Source of the DNA: Lachnospiraceae bacterium
GTDB lineage: Bacteria; Bacillota; Clostridia; Lachnospirales; Lachnospiraceae
Direction: 5' to 3'
DNA: 51,478 bases
Assembly (NCBI GenBank): GCA_017622505.1
Contig: JAGAQZ010000005.1
Location: 1 to 51,478, forward strand
A program made the translations under genes and the position numbers. The notes beneath the pieces were generated by a model. That model worked only from the letters and a program-made list of their open reading frames with translations, was not told where the DNA came from and searched no databases. This document shows, piece by piece, positions 50,634 to 51,478 of this stretch (position 1 is the stretch's first letter; every line of letters begins with the position of its first letter).

Positions 50634-51478
50634 ATGAAAATTTCATCATTACAGAAAGCAAGATACGAGTATTCTCCCAAGCTTCCCGCAATGTTAAGAA
50701 ACGGTATTGCTGACATTTGCGTAAGCGAAGGTGCAGAAACTCAGAGCGTAGCTGATCAGGAAAAGATCAAAGAACTTTTCCCCAACACCTATGGCAAGAA
50801 AGAAATCACTTTCCAGAAGGGTCAGAACACATCTGTTGCTAAGAAGCAGATTGTAGGTGTTATCCTTTCCGGTGGACAGGCTCCCGGCGGACACAACGTT
50901 ATCTGTGGTTTATATGACGCTTTAAAGGCTACAAACCCTGAAAACGAATTATACGGCTTCAAGGGCGGCCCCAGCGGTCTTATCGAAGATGACTACTTAA
51001 TCTTTGATGACGAATACATCAACAAGTTCAGAAATACAGGTGGTTTCGATATCATCGGTTCCGGTAGAACCAAACTTGAAACCAAAGAACAGTTCGCTAT
51101 CGTTGCAGAAGTTTGCAAGAAGCACGGCATCACAGCTGTTGTTATCATCGGTGGTGACGACTCTAACACAAACGCTGCTGTTCTTGCTGAATACTTTGCA
51201 GCTAACAACACAGGCGTACAGGTTATCGGATGTCCTAAGACAATCGACGGTGACTTAAAGAACGAAGACATTGAATGCTCATTCGGTTTCGATACAGCTA
51301 CTAAGACATACAGCGAAATCATCGGTAACATCGAAAGAGATGCTAACTCAGCTAAGAAGTACTGGCACTTCGTAAAAGTTATGGGACGTTCTGCTTCTCA
51401 CGTAGCTTTGGAATGTGCTCTTGAAACACAGCCTAACATCTGTTTAGTATCAGAAGAAGTTGCTGCTAAGAAGATGTC
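50634..51478 (+). CDS. pfp: Pyrophosphate-dependent 6-phosphofructokinase, N-terminal part (runs off the window)
   Basis: AAAGGAGACG is followed at 50634 by ATG, and the frame stays open for 281 codons to the right edge. The start [32 protein letters not shown], the PPi-type [10 protein letters not shown] (ATP enzymes have GGDGS), and [14 protein letters not shown] with catalytic Asp identify a PPi-PFK of the long plant/clostridial type, about 550 aa when complete. It reversibly phosphorylates fructose-6-phosphate with PPi in glycolysis. The highly regular codon use suggests strong expression. Only the truncation by the window limits it. Confidence 0.95.
   Translation, partial: MKISSLQKARYEYSPKLPAMLRNGIADICVSEGAETQSVADQEKIKELFPNTYGKKEITFQKGQNTSVAKKQIVGVILSGGQAPGGHNVICGLYDALKATNPENELYGFKGGPSGLIEDDYLIFDDEYINKFRNTGGFDIIGSGRTKLETKEQFAIVAEVCKKHGITAVVIIGGDDSNTNAAVLAEYFAANNTGVQVIGCPKTIDGDLKNEDIECSFGFDTATKTYSEIIGNIERDANSAKKYWHFVKVMGRSASHVALECALETQPNICLVSEEVAAKKM

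Overview
The window looks like chromosomal DNA of an anaerobic, low-to-moderate GC Bacillota, most likely a Lachnospiraceae-type gut clostridium. Pointers are strong AGGAGG ribosome sites, short TTGACA/TATAAT promoters, a PPi-dependent phosphofructokinase, a NifS/NifU pair next to CysK/MetY under an Rrf2 regulator, and 7TM-HD-GYP and DUF2975/XRE gene styles. Species cannot be fixed from sequence alone.

Layout, left to right. (1) 1-206: the right end of an IS3-family element (transposase C terminus plus terminal inverted repeat). (2) 230-10152: a leftward block whose promoter-proximal genes are an NrtR-like Nudix/winged-helix protein and a DHH-DHHA1 phosphoesterase, followed by three tandem paralogues with a cytoplasmic TIR domain, one membrane helix and a beta-propeller predicted to lie outside the cell. 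This is a Toll-receptor-like layout. (3) 10200-18343: a small membrane protein, a GH3 glycosidase, a HAD phosphatase/mutase, a CsoR-CopA copper operon in which CopA carries a CopZ-like C-terminal domain, and an Rpn-type PD-(D/E)XK protein with 48-bp in-frame repeats. (4) 18387-24201: a BlaI/BlaR1-like pair, a CPBP-protease/DUF2975/XRE operon with two palindromes around its promoter, and a GH25 lysozyme. (5) 24290-30045: a sulfur and Fe-S operon (metY-cysK-nifS-nifU) under an Rrf2 regulator, with two flavodoxin-fold proteins upstream. (6) 30293-35605: three paralogous lipoproteins. (7) 35663-38063: uracil salvage (upp and uraA, convergent), separated by a 210-bp imperfect foldback. (8) 38213-50405: a ten-gene leftward operon of AMP-forming acid:ACP ligase, ACP, two GNAT-fold acyltransferases, five B12-type radical SAM enzymes and a frame-disrupted HD-GYP gene. 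(9) 50634 to the edge: the start of pfp.

Two systems stand out. The ligase/ACP/GNAT/radical-SAM operon reads as an uncharacterised pathway: an acid is activated and loaded on a dedicated carrier, modified at unactivated carbons, and passed to an acceptor by acyltransferases. It does not match a lipid, RiPP or polyketide cluster that I recognise. The TIR triplet keeps a candidate NADase glutamate and sits behind a protein of a family that senses ADP-ribose/NAD metabolism, suggesting membrane-receptor signalling linked to NAD. Both functional readings are inference; the domain calls rest on visible motifs.
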